A stretch of 64,000 nt of DNA, taken from Alphaproteobacteria bacterium (GTDB lineage Bacteria; Pseudomonadota; Alphaproteobacteria; WRAU01; Hepatincolaceae). Position 1 is the first letter of the stretch; each line of letters starts with the position of its first letter. Below are positions 7,010 through 16,613 of the stretch, in pieces. The stretch is from positions 113,945-177,944 of the forward strand of contig WRAU01000003.1 of NCBI GenBank assembly GCA_009780035.1, given 5' to 3'. The notes beneath the pieces are model-generated. The model saw nothing but the letters and a program-made list of their open reading frames with translations. It was not told where the DNA came from and did not search any database. The position numbers and the translations under genes were made by a program.

Positions 7010-9500
7010 AGCATTCTATGATGTCGCCGATTCTTACATCATTAAAATTTTCTATGGCAGCACCGCATTCATATCCTGCTTTAACCTCTTTAGCATCATC
7101 TTTGAATCTTTTAAGCTGTGATAAAATTCCCGAATGAACTGCTACATTCTCCCGCAATATCCGCACATAAGCATTTCTTCTTAACAATCCGTCCAGCACA
7201 TAGCAACCGGCAATTCTACCAACTTTAGAAACATCAAAAACATTTCTAACTTCAGCCGTTCCTAAAATATTTTCAACAATATCCGGATCAAGAAGTCCGC
7301 TAAGAATTAACTTAACATCATCGACCAAATTATAAATTATAGAATGATACCTAAGCTCAATATTTTCCTTTTTCGCTAAATCACGAGCTTTAGAGTTTGC
7401 CCGTGTATTAAAGCCAAAGATTATTGCACTGCCAGTATTTGACAGCATTACATCTGATTCTGTAATTTCGCCTACACCGGAATGAATAATTTTAATTTCA
7501 ACAGCATCATGAGTAATTTTCTCTAGGGAAGATTTAATCGCTTCAAAGCTGCCTTGCGTATCAGCTTTAATAATTACTGCTAAAGTTTTAACATCTTTAA
7601 TTTCATTGCTTAATATATCTAAAATATTTTGCGTGGTATTTTTATTCTCACGACCTGCAGCCTTGCTTTTTCTATACTCTAATAATTCATTAGCAGCAGC
7701 CTCGTTTTTAACTACAATAAAAGAATCTCCTGCCGCAACAGCTTCAGCAAAACCAGAAATTTCCACAGGCGTTGATGGCGGTGCTTCTTTTAACCGTTCA
7801 CCTTTATCATTAATCATAACTTTAATTTTACCCGAAGACATTCCGCAGACAAAATAATCGCCTACATGCAATGTTCCACGCTCTACAAGGACGCTTGCTA
7901 AATAACCAAATCCTTTTTCCTGTTTAACCTCGATAACGCTAGCTTTAGCAGGAGCTTTATAGTTGGTTTTTAAATCCAGCATTTCTGCCTGCAGCAGAAT
8001 GGCTTCTAAAAGTTTATCAATTCCAGTATTAGCTTTAGCCGAAATTTCTACCGCTAATACATCGCCGCCCATTTCTTCCACCACAAGATTTTGCGATAGA
8101 AGCTCAGACTTAACCTTCATGGAATTAGCTTCTGGCTTATCAATTTTATTGATTGCCACAATAATCGGCACACCAGCGGCTTTAGCATGATTAATTGCTT
8201 CAATTGTTTGCGGTTTAATACCATCATCAGCAGCAACTACCAGCACCACAATATCGGTAATTTTAGAGCCTCTTGCCCGAATTTGACCAAAAGCCTCATG
8301 ACCAGGCGTATCTAAAAAAGTAATACTTTTCCCCCCTGGAGATTTTGCAGTATATGCCCCAATATGCTGAGTTATGCCGCCGGCTTCCTTGCCAACCACA
8401 TTAGTTTTTCTTATGGTATCAAGCAAAGTAGTTTTACCATGATCAACATGACCCATGATAGTAACTACCGGAGGTCTGGCGCTTAGATCTTCTGGTTTAT
8501 CATTAAAAATATAATACTGTGATTCAATAGAAGAAGTATCAATAATACTTGGCTTATGACCAAATTCAATAATAGCTAATTCTGCAGTTTCTGCATCTAT
8601 TAGACTGCTAATATTTAAAGAATCGTCTAATTTAGATAAAAATTTCAAAAGGCTCGAGGTTTTTTCAGACATTTTAGCGGCTAAATCTTTCACCGTAATT
8701 TCGCCCTGCACTTCAACTGTTCTTATAATTTTTTCTTTAGTTAGATTTTTCTTTTTATTTTTTCTTTTAACAGCAACTTGTCTTTTAGGTTTTACTTCTT
8801 CGTTTTCAACTTCTTCAAAATCTTCTTCTTCTTCTTCCTCGTCTTCATCTTCTTCAGCAACATAGGTAGATTTCCAATTCTTAGGTCCGCTGGCGCGTCT
8901 AGCCTCGCCATCTGCTTTCTTTTTAGTTTTTTTATCTTCTTCTTCAGTATCAGTGCTAAACTCTTTAGTTTCCTTTACATCACGATCTTGCTTGTTTTTT
9001 TCCAGCACTTTTTGGGCATGGTCAACCACCACTTTAACCTCAAAGCTAGATTTAATTACATGATTTGAAGAAAATGCTGATTCTTCTTCCATTTTAACGG
9101 AAGATTCCTCAACAGCCGCTAATTGTTCGGCAGTTTTTTCTAAATTTTCTTTACCTTCTGCAGCTAAAGATTCCGCATCATCTTTTAAAGATTCCTTCTG
9201 CACCACTGAAAGCCTAGCAGCTAACGGAGCTGATGATTCTGCCTCTAACTTAGTTGAAGCCAGTTTTGCCCGCCGTTCTTTTTCTTCAGCCGTTAGCGAA
9301 CTACTGTCTTCAGGCATGTTAGCTAAGGAATCTTTATCTTCTCCTGCTTTTTTAGGAGGTTTGCTGCCGGTAAATTCTACCTTACCTTTTTTAGCTTTCA
9401 GCTTTTCTTTTTCTTCAATATGCTTAGAAATATCTAAAGAAATAGATAAAGTTTTTCTCTTGCCTTTTTCTTCAATTTTATCATCATCACTGTTTGTCAT
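6975..9500 (-). CDS. infB: Translation initiation factor IF-2
   Basis: IF-2 is the GTPase that delivers initiator tRNA to the ribosome. The G domain shows GHVDHGKTTLL (G1), DTPGHEAF (G3) and NKID (G4), followed by the C-terminal domains. I chose the ATG at 9500 because AGAGGT lies just upstream; an in-frame ATG at 9533 would add 11 residues with no good ribosome site. The protein then has 841 residues. Its first 250 residues are charged and low complexity, with a Glu/Asp run near residues 220-240 and Lys-rich blocks, a common feature of IF-2 N-termini. Confidence 0.97.
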   Translation of the reverse strand: MTNSDDDKIEEKGKRKTLSISLDISKHIEEKEKLKAKKGKVEFTGSKPPKKAGEDKDSLANMPEDSSSLTAEEKERRAKLASTKLEAESSAPLAARLSVVQKESLKDDAESLAAEGKENLEKTAEQLAAVEESSVKMEEESAFSSNHVIKSSFEVKVVVDHAQKVLEKNKQDRDVKETKEFSTDTEEEDKKTKKKADGEARRASGPKNWKSTYVAEEDEDEEEEEEDFEEVENEEVKPKRQVAVKRKNKKKNLTKEKIIRTVEVQGEITVKDLAAKMSEKTSSLLKFLSKLDDSLNISSLIDAETAELAIIEFGHKPSIIDTSSIESQYYIFNDKPEDLSARPPVVTIMGHVDHGKTTLLDTIRKTNVVGKEAGGITQHIGAYTAKSPGGKSITFLDTPGHEAFGQIRARGSKITDIVVLVVAADDGIKPQTIEAINHAKAAGVPIIVAINKIDKPEANSMKVKSELLSQNLVVEEMGGDVLAVEISAKANTGIDKLLEAILLQAEMLDLKTNYKAPAKASVIEVKQEKGFGYLASVLVERGTLHVGDYFVCGMSSGKIKVMINDKGERLKEAPPSTPVEISGFAEAVAAGDSFIVVKNEAAANELLEYRKSKAAGRENKNTTQNILDILSNEIKDVKTLAVIIKADTQGSFEAIKSSLEKITHDAVEIKIIHSGVGEITESDVMLSNTGSAIIFGFNTRANSKARDLAKKENIELRYHSIIYNLVDDVKLILSGLLDPDIVENILGTAEVRNVFDVSKVGRIAGCYVLDGLLRRNAYVRILRENVAVHSGILSQLKRFKDDAKEVKAGYECGAAIENFNDVRIGDIIECYEKVEVRNTIE

Positions 9501-9582
9501 TAAGACCTCTTTTTTTCCAAAATTATGGAACATTTAAATTATTCAATCTTTTTAGCCAATAAACTAAAAGACCTAAATTCCC

Positions 9583-11103
9583 CTAGCTCTCTTCCCAAGA
9601 TTTTCTAGCTAATACAATAATAGCCTCAGCTTTTTTGAAATCTAAACTGCCGCGAGGTAAAATATCCAGCAAATCATAGGTAGAAAGCTCAGCTAAATCA
9701 TTGACTGTTTTTACACCCTCACGACCAAGCGCCAGAATCATTTCTTTAGACAACCCTTCAAAATTTCTTAACTCTTCAGCTATCGCTAAATCGTTCATTT
9801 GCTGAATATATTCTTTATCTCTCTCTTTTATAAAATCTTTAGCGCGAGACTTTAACTCTGTAATCATATCTTCATCAAAGGCTTTAATTGCCGATAGAGT
9901 TGCCACTTTTTCTTCAATAATATCTTCAACAGTTTTAAAGCCTTCAATTACCAGCAGTTGTGAAATAATATCATCAATATCAAGGGCATTTTTCATATAC
10001 TCAACGCGTTCAGCCATTTCAGTTTGTCTTTTAACTTTTTCGGTTTCTTCATCCATTAAATCAATATGCCAGCCAACCAGCTGCGATATTAAATTAATGT
10101 TTTGACCGCCTCTGCCAATTGCTAATTTTAATTTATCAGGATTAACTACTACTTCAATAGATTTTTTAGTTTCATCGACTATAACTTTCTGTACTTCAGA
10201 AGCATGGAAAGCATTCAGAACAAAATTGCCAATATTATCAGAATATTTAATTAAATCTATTTTTTCGCCCTTAAGTTCGCCTAAAATACCTTGTATTCTC
10301 TGACCCTTAAACCCCACGCAGGTGCTGATAGGGTCTATACTGGCATCATTAGAGTAAAGCGCTACTTTAGAACGAGACCCTGCTTCACGAGCTACTGCTT
10401 GAATAACAATCTGCTCGTCATATACTTCAGAAATTTCTTGAGCGAAAAGTTTTTTAACAAAATCTGGATGGGTTCTTGATAAAATAATCTGTGCAGATTT
10501 AATATCTTCTTTAACATCTATAATTAAAGCTCTGATTCTATCGCCAACATCAAGATTTTCTCTTGGAATTACATTATCTCTGCGCATAAAAGCCTCAGAT
10601 TTATTAGTTAATTCTACAAAAACATTGCCTAGCTCTACCCGTTTCACTACGCCGTTAACGATTTCGCCAATTTTATCTTTATAATAATCAAATTCTTTTT
10701 GTTTTTCAGCCTCTTTAACTCTGCGCGTTACAATTTGGCGGAACGGCTGCACAAAATTTCTATCAAAATTTACCGGAGGCAGAACCTCAACTAGAATATC
10801 TCCTAATACTGCATCTTCTTTAATTATTTTAGCATCCGCAAGTAAAATTTGCTGCAGCGGGTTTTCAATTTCTTCCGCAACAGTCAATACTTTTTGAATG
10901 GAAATTGAACCGTTATGGCGGTTAATTTTAACTCTAATATCATGTGCGCTGCCATATTTATTAACCGCAATTTTTTTAATCGCTACCTCCATAGCTTCAA
11001 AAACTTCCTCAATTGAGATACCCTTATCTTTAGAAACACCTTCAATAATATCAATTAATTCTGGTCTTGCTTGCAATTCATTAGAATTATGTTTATTTAG
11101 CAT
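9583..11103 (-). CDS. nusA: Transcription termination/antitermination factor NusA
   Basis: NusA binds RNA polymerase and nascent RNA and modulates pausing, termination and antitermination. The 506-residue product has the N-terminal polymerase-binding domain, an S1 domain (GEIVNGVVKRVELGNVFVEL, about 147-166), two KH domains (CVGFKGQRIQGILGEL; IGRGGQNINLISQL) and helical C-terminal repeats ending in a helix-hairpin-helix-like stretch (LSKEMILALGREGVKTVNDL). The start overlaps rimP by 11 nt. A hairpin in the operon leader (11.76 kb) could be a target of NusA autoregulation. Confidence 0.97.
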   Translation of the reverse strand: MLNKHNSNELQARPELIDIIEGVSKDKGISIEEVFEAMEVAIKKIAVNKYGSAHDIRVKINRHNGSISIQKVLTVAEEIENPLQQILLADAKIIKEDAVLGDILVEVLPPVNFDRNFVQPFRQIVTRRVKEAEKQKEFDYYKDKIGEIVNGVVKRVELGNVFVELTNKSEAFMRRDNVIPRENLDVGDRIRALIIDVKEDIKSAQIILSRTHPDFVKKLFAQEISEVYDEQIVIQAVAREAGSRSKVALYSNDASIDPISTCVGFKGQRIQGILGELKGEKIDLIKYSDNIGNFVLNAFHASEVQKVIVDETKKSIEVVVNPDKLKLAIGRGGQNINLISQLVGWHIDLMDEETEKVKRQTEMAERVEYMKNALDIDDIISQLLVIEGFKTVEDIIEEKVATLSAIKAFDEDMITELKSRAKDFIKERDKEYIQQMNDLAIAEELRNFEGLSKEMILALGREGVKTVNDLAELSTYDLLDILPRGSLDFKKAEAIIVLARKSWEES

Positions 11104-11635
11104 TTTTTCCCTCTTTTTTTCCTTTTTTATGCGCTGTGGGTTGATTTTTTTTATTGGAATCTGCAGGTTTAAATAAATCTTTTAATATATCTAAATTGGC
11201 TTTTTCAATAAAATCTATATGAATATTTGTATTACCTTGTTCACCTGTAATTTCTATATTATTATCTTTCACATTTACTAGTTTGCCTTTGAAAGTTTTT
11301 TGGTTATTTATAGGTAGTTTAGTTTTTACTAGAACATTATTTCCAATAAATCTTTGGAAATCTTCAAGTTTAGCTAATTTTCTATCAATGCCCGCCGAAC
11401 TTACCTCTAGGTTGTAGCGATTTTCTATAAGATTGTTAACATCCATAATTACCGCAAATTCACGGCTAAACTTTGCACAATCGTCAATAGAAACAGGATT
11501 TCCCTCTGCTTTTTCTAAAAAAATTTGCAGAGTGATTTTTTCCTTGCCGAAAACCTTAATATCAACAATGGTAAAACCAAGACTTTCTGACACAGGATAT
11601 GCTAAGTCTAAAATTTTTTGTTTTAATGTATTCAT
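11093..11635 (-). CDS. rimP: Ribosome maturation factor RimP
   Basis: RimP assists 30S assembly. The 180-residue protein shows the family features: an N-terminal segment LGFTIVDIKVFGKEKITLQI, the central CAKFSREFAVIMDV, the LEVSSAGIDRKL motif, and a lysine-rich C-terminal tail. It is the first gene of the rimP-nusA-infB-rbfA-truB-rpsO-pnp unit, whose likely promoter is at 11.88-11.91 kb. Confidence 0.95.
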   Translation of the reverse strand: MNTLKQKILDLAYPVSESLGFTIVDIKVFGKEKITLQIFLEKAEGNPVSIDDCAKFSREFAVIMDVNNLIENRYNLEVSSAGIDRKLAKLEDFQRFIGNNVLVKTKLPINNQKTFKGKLVNVKDNNIEITGEQGNTNIHIDFIEKANLDILKDLFKPADSNKKNQPTAHKKGKKEGKNAK

Positions 11636-11644
11636 TTGTATCCC

Positions 11645-11752
11645 TAAAAATTCATTCTTTTATCTTTTATATTAGGAGCAAGGGAGTGTGGTGTATTCAA
11701 ATACATAAACGACCTTGCAACAACATAGAAAAGATAAAAGAATAAATTTTTT
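11645..11752. repeat. Long imperfect palindrome, family A copy 2
   Basis: Almost perfect outer arms of about 25-30 nt (CTTTTATCTTTT on the left, AAAAGATAAAAG on the right, extended by ATTC/GAAT and AAAAATT/AATTTTT) enclose an apical stem GCAAGG (11678-11683) / CCTTGC (11713-11718). The loop has the family word GTGTATTCAAATACAT. It lies in the 5' leader of rimP, so it would be transcribed as a large hairpin just ahead of the start codon. Confidence 0.75.
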
Positions 11753-11754
11753 AT

Positions 11755-11787
11755 AAAAAAGGACTGTAAAAACAGTCCCTCTTTTTA
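11755..11787. terminator. Bidirectional rho-independent terminator or leader attenuator
   Basis: GGACTGT (11761-11767) and ACAGTCC (11772-11778) form a 7-bp stem with an AAAA loop. It is followed by CTCTTTTTATTTT on the plus strand and by TTTTTTATAAAAAA on the minus strand. It can end transcription from trmB-metK. Because the rimP promoter lies upstream at 11.88-11.91 kb, it also sits inside the rimP-nusA leader, where it could attenuate the operon. Confidence 0.75.
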
Positions 11788-11877
11788 TTTTACCAGTATC
11801 TTTTTAATATAATTTAATAATCTTGTTTTTGCAAATAATTAATTAAAAAAAGGGTATTTATCTGTTTACATTCCCAC

Positions 11878-11906
11878 ATTATGCATTAAAGGAATAAATC
11901 TGTCAA
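11878..11906 (-). promoter_or_regulatory. Promoter of the rimP-nusA-infB operon
   Basis: On the minus strand a perfect TTGACA (11906-11901) is separated by 17 nt from CATAAT (11883-11878, five of six consensus bases). The start would be near 11871, giving a leader of about 235 nt that contains the terminator-like hairpin and the family A palindrome before rimP. Confidence 0.75.
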
Positions 11907-11960
11907 GAAAAATTGTGTTATGGGTAAACACAGTATAATGGAGAAAAAACTATAACTAAA

Positions 11961-12662
11961 TTAGTTGATATTCTGCACATTAATATAAGATATATCCCTA
12001 CCTGCCTTAACAGCCTTTCTTTCATATTTAGTTTGAAAATGATCTGTTGGAGGTATGGCAAAATCTTGGGAATCATCAATTTTAAACTGTGAAGACTGTT
12101 TAAACTGTTCTAAAGCCCAAGCCACATAATCTTTATGATCTGAAACAAACCTTAAAATCCCATTAGGTTTTAAGATTTTAGAAAAAACTGCGAGATTATT
12201 TTCATTAATCAAGCGGCGTTTGTGGTGTTTATTTTTATGCCAAGGATCTGGAAACAGAATAAATAAATTATCAAAGGTGTTTTCTTTTAAATGCGATAGC
12301 AAATAATAAACATTAGAATTATAAATAAGAATATTTTTAAGATTTTCATTAGAAGAATCTAATGATTTATCTTTCTTTTCAGTATTATACTTATCTATTT
12401 TATCTAAAAGACTAGCCACACCATTGGCAAAAACTTCAACACCTACATACAGAAAGCTAGGGTTGCTGGCAGCCGAATTAAAAAGAAAATCTCCACTGCC
12501 AAACCCAATTTCTAAATTAACTTTTTCATATTTACCAAGATTAGTATAAAAATTATCCATATTTAGTAAATATTCCGGCAATAAACTTTCTAAAAGATGA
12601 ACTGCTCTTTTACTTAGATGTCCAGTAGTTCTGCCATAAAAATTAATGAATTTATTATCCAT
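11961..12662 (-). CDS. trmB: tRNA (guanine-46-N7)-methyltransferase
   Basis: TrmB methylates G46 in the tRNA variable loop using SAM. The 233-residue protein has the SAM-binding start VNLEIGFGSGDFLFNSA, the FILFPDPWHKNKHHKRRLI signature and a C-terminal TKYERKAVKAGRDI. It follows metK by 6 nt, so the SAM synthase and a SAM user share a transcript. Confidence 0.96.
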   Translation of the reverse strand: MDNKFINFYGRTTGHLSKRAVHLLESLLPEYLLNMDNFYTNLGKYEKVNLEIGFGSGDFLFNSAASNPSFLYVGVEVFANGVASLLDKIDKYNTEKKDKSLDSSNENLKNILIYNSNVYYLLSHLKENTFDNLFILFPDPWHKNKHHKRRLINENNLAVFSKILKPNGILRFVSDHKDYVAWALEQFKQSSQFKIDDSQDFAIPPTDHFQTKYERKAVKAGRDISYINVQNIN

Positions 12663-12668
12663 AAATTA

Positions 12669-13841
12669 TTAAATTTTTAATAGTTCTTTAATTTTTGCGA
12701 CTAAATCCAGATTCTCCCAAGTAAATAAATCACCAGTTGAGTTTCTACCGAAATGTCCATAGGAAGCAGTAATGCCATAAATTGGCTTATTAAGTGCTAA
12801 GTGGGTGCGAATCCCCTTTGGCGATAGATTCATTAACTGCGGAATAATTGCTTCAATTTCACGGTCTCCTATTAAACCTGTGCCATGAGTATCTACATAA
12901 ACCGATAAAGGCTTAGCTACGCCAATTGCATAAGATAACTGAATAGTGCATCGGCGGGCAGCACCACTTGCTACAATATTTTTAGCTAAATATCTTGCCG
13001 CATATGCTGCCGATCTATCAACTTTGGTTGGATCTTTCCCCGAAAAAGCGCCACCACCATGAGGAGCAACACCGCCATAGGTATCTACAATAATTTTTCT
13101 GCCTGTTAATCCGGTATCACCGTCTGGTCCGCCAATGACAAAACGGCCAGTTGGATTAATATGATGAATACAATCATTTAGATTATACAAATCGCTAGGA
13201 AGCACTTCAGCGATTACCGGCATAATAATTTTACGAACATCTTCAGTAGATAAACTTTCTTCATGCTGATGGGATACCACCACCGTATGCACTTTTGCAG
13301 GCTTACCGTCAATATACTCTAAAGTTATTTGACTTTTAGCATCTGGCAGAAGTCCTCTTATTTCACCGTTTTTTCTTTTTTTAGCCAATTCTTCTAAAAG
13401 TTTATGAGCATAATAAATACTAAAAGGCATAAAAACTTCAGTATCATTGCAAGCATAGCCGAACATAATTCCTTGATCACCAGCTCCTTCTTCTTTACCG
13501 TCTGCTTCATCAACACCCATAGCAATATCTGCTGATTGCCCATGAATGTAATTAGTAATGGAAAGCGTTCTATGGTCAAACCCTTTTTGTTCGTAGCCAA
13601 TTTTTTTAACAGTTTCACGGGCTACAGTATTTATTTCTTCAAGAGTAAATGCCAGATTAGTTTTAACCTCGCCAGCTAAAACTATTTGATTGGTGGTAAC
13701 TAAAGTTTCCACAGCTACTCGGGCAATAGCATCACGAGAAAGAAAAAAATCTAAAATACTATCCGATATTTGATCGGCAACTTTATCAGGATGCCCTTCC
13801 GATACGGATTCGCTAGTAAATAAATAACTTTCTTTATTCAT
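12669..13841 (-). CDS. metK: S-adenosylmethionine synthetase
   Basis: MetK makes SAM from ATP and methionine. Motifs are [16 protein letters not shown] near the N-terminus, the [12 protein letters not shown] hexapeptide loop, [20 protein letters not shown], and [20 protein letters not shown] use the ATG at 13841 (390 residues), with AAAGAGAGA upstream. An in-frame extension to 13904 would run across the promoter and lacks family similarity. Confidence 0.97.
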   Translation of the reverse strand: MNKESYLFTSESVSEGHPDKVADQISDSILDFFLSRDAIARVAVETLVTTNQIVLAGEVKTNLAFTLEEINTVARETVKKIGYEQKGFDHRTLSITNYIHGQSADIAMGVDEADGKEEGAGDQGIMFGYACNDTEVFMPFSIYYAHKLLEELAKKRKNGEIRGLLPDAKSQITLEYIDGKPAKVHTVVVSHQHEESLSTEDVRKIIMPVIAEVLPSDLYNLNDCIHHINPTGRFVIGGPDGDTGLTGRKIIVDTYGGVAPHGGGAFSGKDPTKVDRSAAYAARYLAKNIVASGAARRCTIQLSYAIGVAKPLSVYVDTHGTGLIGDREIEAIIPQLMNLSPKGIRTHLALNKPIYGITASYGHFGRNSTGDLFTWENLDLVAKIKELLKI

Positions 13842-13875
13842 AAATTTTCTCTCTTTATCAGCACATAAACAAGCT

Positions 13876-13904
13876 ATTATAGCAAAAGAACTACTATAAT
13901 GCAA
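13876..13904 (-). promoter_or_regulatory. metK promoter
   Basis: On the minus strand TTGCAT (13904-13899) and a perfect TATAAT (13881-13876) are separated by 17 nt, about 35 nt before the metK ATG. The leader is too short for a SAM riboswitch. Confidence 0.65.
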
Positions 13905-13929
13905 TTGTTAGAATAACAAATTAAGGTAA

Positions 13930-15462
13930 TTATCTATCATAATTTCTTATCAAATAATCAAATGCCCCGAGTGCTGCTGTAGCTCCGCTGCCCATTGAAA
14001 TAATTATCTGCTTATAGGGGCTGTCAGTGCAGTCGCCGGCGGCAAAAACTCCGCTTAAGTTTGTGGCACCATGTTTATCTACAATAATTTCACCGAGATT
14101 ATTTTTTGCAATACTATCCCCAAGCCAACTAGTATTTGGCATTAAGCCTATTAATATAAATACTCCATTAACTGCTATCGTTTCCTCAAAGCTGGTATTC
14201 CTATTTAAATATTTTATATTTTCTACAATTGATGAGCCAGAAATCTCTAAAGTTTGGGCATTAGTTATAACACTGACATTGTTTAAATTCTGCAGCCTTT
14301 TCTGTAAAATTTTATCAGCTTTAAGTTTATCCGCAAACTCAAGCAAATAAATGTGCTTAGCAATACCTGCTAAATCAATAGCTGCCTCTACACCGCTATT
14401 GCCTCCGCCGATTACGGCAATATCTTTGCCGGCAAAAAGCGGACCATCACAATGGGGGCAATAAGCAATTCCTTTATTTTTAAATTCATTTTCGCCAGCT
14501 ATGCCAATATTTTTCCATTTTGCCCCTGTCGCCAGCACAATGCTTTTAGCTTTTAGAACTACACCTCCTTCTATGCTTAATTCCAGCAAGTCTTTTTTTT
14601 CTAATTTTATCGCTTTTTGATTAGATATAATATCAATGGGGTATTCCTTAATATGAACTAAAACTTCGCTCATAAATTTAGTCCCTTCAATATATTTAGT
14701 GCCAATAATGTTTTCAACTCCCACAGTTTCTAAAACCTGTCCGCCAAGATTTTCGCTCAGCAAGGCAACATTAATACCTTTGCGGGCAGCATAAATAGCT
14801 GCAGCTGACCCAGCAGGGCCTCCGCCTACAACCAGCATATCATATGGCGCTTTATTGTTTAACTCGGCGGAGTTAATAGAGCTGCCAAGTTTAGCCAAGA
14901 TTTGCTCTATAGCAATCCGTCCACTGGCAAATTCTTCACCATTCAAATATATCGTTGGCACTGCCATGATTTGCTTTGCTTCAACCTCGCTTGTAAAGCT
15001 GCCGCCATCAACACAAACATGTGTAATATTAAGATTTAAAACCGCCATAATATTAAGAGCCTGCACAACATCCGGACAGTTATGGCAGCTAAGGCTTACA
15101 AAAGTTGTGAAATTTAATTTTTTATCAATTTTTTTGATTTGCTCAATGAGATTATCTGCAATTTTAGGTGGACGACCACTTACCTGCAATAAAGCCATAA
15201 CAAAGGATGTAAATTCGTGCCCCAGCGGCAACCCTGCAAAAACTATCCCGCTGCTTTGAGTAAAAGTATCAATCGCAAAACTGCCCATCCTATCTAATTC
15301 AACTTTTTCCACTGAAATTTTAGGAGACAAACCAGCTATTTCTTCAACAAAATCTAGCACCACCCGTGTGTTTTCATCAGCATAAACTTTTAAAATTATA
15401 TTCTGCTCTATATAATCTAAATACGGCAAAAGCTGATTTTTTATTTCTGTATCTAAAGACAT
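13930..15462 (-). CDS. ahpF: Alkyl hydroperoxide reductase subunit F
   Basis: AhpF passes electrons from NADH through FAD and two disulfides to AhpC. The 510-residue protein has the N-terminal double thioredoxin-fold domain with SCHNCPDVV, then a thioredoxin-reductase-like part with GGGPAGSAAAIYAARKG, the redox CPHCD, the second nucleotide fold VIGGGNSGVEAA and the C-terminal VFAAGDCTDSPYKQ. Its start is 140 nt from the ahpC stop, with a family A palindrome between; an AAGG ribosome site precedes the ATG. Confidence 0.95.
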   Translation of the reverse strand: MSLDTEIKNQLLPYLDYIEQNIILKVYADENTRVVLDFVEEIAGLSPKISVEKVELDRMGSFAIDTFTQSSGIVFAGLPLGHEFTSFVMALLQVSGRPPKIADNLIEQIKKIDKKLNFTTFVSLSCHNCPDVVQALNIMAVLNLNITHVCVDGGSFTSEVEAKQIMAVPTIYLNGEEFASGRIAIEQILAKLGSSINSAELNNKAPYDMLVVGGGPAGSAAAIYAARKGINVALLSENLGGQVLETVGVENIIGTKYIEGTKFMSEVLVHIKEYPIDIISNQKAIKLEKKDLLELSIEGGVVLKAKSIVLATGAKWKNIGIAGENEFKNKGIAYCPHCDGPLFAGKDIAVIGGGNSGVEAAIDLAGIAKHIYLLEFADKLKADKILQKRLQNLNNVSVITNAQTLEISGSSIVENIKYLNRNTSFEETIAVNGVFILIGLMPNTSWLGDSIAKNNLGEIIVDKHGATNLSGVFAAGDCTDSPYKQIIISMGSGATAALGAFDYLIRNYDR

Positions 15463-15505
15463 TGTGATACCTTATTTTTATAAAAAAACAAAAGATAAAA
15501 CTATT

Positions 15506-15612
15506 GAAAATTTAATAGTTTGAACTTTATACTATGAAATTTGGCTCGTAGTGTATAACTAATACATGAGAGCCAAATTTCTGCAGTAGAAAGCCAAAAT
15601 ATTAAATTTTAC
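15506..15612. repeat. Long imperfect palindrome, family A copy 3
   Basis: The apical stem AAATTTGGCTC (15537-15547) pairs with GAGCCAAATTT (15570-15580) around the loop GTAGTGTATAACTAATACAT. Outside are ACTTTATACTA (left) and GCAGTAGAAA (right), then AAAATTTAATA on the left mirroring TATTAAATTTT on the right, which includes the last codons and stop of ahpC. A smaller stem AAACTATT (15498-15505) / AATAGTTT (15514-15521) overlaps its left side, followed on the minus strand by a T-rich run that may act as a weak terminator before ahpF. Confidence 0.75.
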
Positions 15613-16171
15613 CAACTAGGTCAAGACTTGGCTTGAGTGTAGATTGACCCTCTTTCCACTTCGCCGGACAAACCTCACCAGGATTTTTACGGACATATTG
15701 TGCAGCTTTGATTTTATCAATTAAGGCTGCGGCATCGCGTCCAATACCACCGGCATTAATTTCAGCCATTTGAATAACTCCATCAGGATCAATTATAAAA
15801 GTTCCTCTATCTGCTAATCCTGCGTCTTCTATTAAAACATCAAAGAGACGAGAAACTTTATGCGATGGGTCGCCTATCATTACATACTCAACTTTACCTA
15901 TTGCCTCAGAATTATCATGCCACGCTTTGTGGGTAAAATGGGTATCGGTTGATATTGAATATACTTCCGCACCAAGTGATTTCAATGCTGCATATTGATT
16001 TTGCAAATCTTCTAATTCTGTAGGACAAACAAAAGTGAAGTCAGCAGGATAAAAACATACCACGCTCCATTTTCCAACAAAATCTTTTTCTGAAGTAACT
16101 TTTAAAAATCCTTTATTTTTTTGAAAAGCATCACTTTCAAATGCTTCTATTTTTTTACCTATCAAGCTCAT
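15602..16171 (-). CDS. ahpC: Alkyl hydroperoxide reductase subunit C (peroxiredoxin)
   Basis: This 2-Cys peroxiredoxin reduces hydrogen peroxide and organic peroxides. Of its 189 residues, the peroxidatic Cys is in [15 protein letters not shown] (about residue 50) and the resolving Cys in [10 protein letters not shown] (about 168). AAAGGAG overlaps the stop of the preceding Fur-family gene 3 nt away, so the regulator and peroxiredoxin are translated from one mRNA. AhpF, its reductant, follows downstream. Confidence 0.97.
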   Translation of the reverse strand: MSLIGKKIEAFESDAFQKNKGFLKVTSEKDFVGKWSVVCFYPADFTFVCPTELEDLQNQYAALKSLGAEVYSISTDTHFTHKAWHDNSEAIGKVEYVMIGDPSHKVSRLFDVLIEDAGLADRGTFIIDPDGVIQMAEINAGGIGRDAAALIDKIKAAQYVRKNPGEVCPAKWKEGQSTLKPSLDLVGKI

Positions 16172-16174
16172 AAT

Positions 16175-16582
16175 CTACTCCTTTGGTTGCTGTTTAATTG
16201 AATCTAAGCAGTTCTGGCAAGTTCCATAAACTGTTAAATCTATTTTCCTAACTTTAGAATTTTCTATATTTTCTAAAGATATGGCAGGAAGCTGGTTATT
16301 TTTAAAAGCAATATCCCCAATTGATTGGCACACCTCGCATATAAAATGCGCATGCGGATCTTTGAAGCCATCAAAGCGCTCTTGTCCGTTGATACTGCCA
16401 ACAGAAATAATTGCCCCTTCCTCCTTAAACATATTAAGATTTCTATACACTGTAGCTAAACTTAAATCAGGATAACTATCTTTTAATTCTTGAAATATCC
16501 ATTCTGCTGTAGGATGAGTTTTGGTTGAACAAATCTTTTCTAAAATAGCTTCCCGTTTTCTGCTGTAATTCTTAACTTTCAT
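16175..16582 (-). CDS. Fur-family regulator, probably PerR-like peroxide sensor
   Basis: The 135-residue protein has the Fur winged helix (THPTAEWIFQELK, LSLATVYRNLNMFKEEG) and the C-terminal dimerisation domain with HAHFICEVC and a second pair, CQNC, forming the structural zinc site. Being the first gene of a transcript with ahpC, it is more likely a peroxide (PerR) than an iron (Fur) or Irr regulator, but this is context, not sequence proof. A Fur-type box and strong promoter lie just upstream, suggesting autoregulation. Confidence 0.85.
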   Translation of the reverse strand: MKVKNYSRKREAILEKICSTKTHPTAEWIFQELKDSYPDLSLATVYRNLNMFKEEGAIISVGSINGQERFDGFKDPHAHFICEVCQSIGDIAFKNNQLPAISLENIENSKVRKIDLTVYGTCQNCLDSIKQQPKE

Positions 16583-16613
16583 ATTTTAACATTTATATTT
16601 CTAAAATAAAAAC

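Noticed and set aside
8778..9068. Plus-strand Phe/Ser-rich open frame
   Set aside because: It is the antisense shadow of the acidic and Lys-rich low-complexity part of infB.
9501..9533. N-terminal extension of infB to an upstream ATG
   Set aside because: The ATG at 9500 has a clear AGAGGT ribosome site, and the extra 11 residues are unlike IF-2.
13842..13904. N-terminal extension of metK
   Set aside because: It would be translated through the -10 and -35 boxes; the ATG at 13841 gives the standard protein.
13842..13929. SAM riboswitch upstream of metK
   Set aside because: The promoter leaves a leader of only about 30 nt, too short, and no SAM-I or SAM-II fold is visible.
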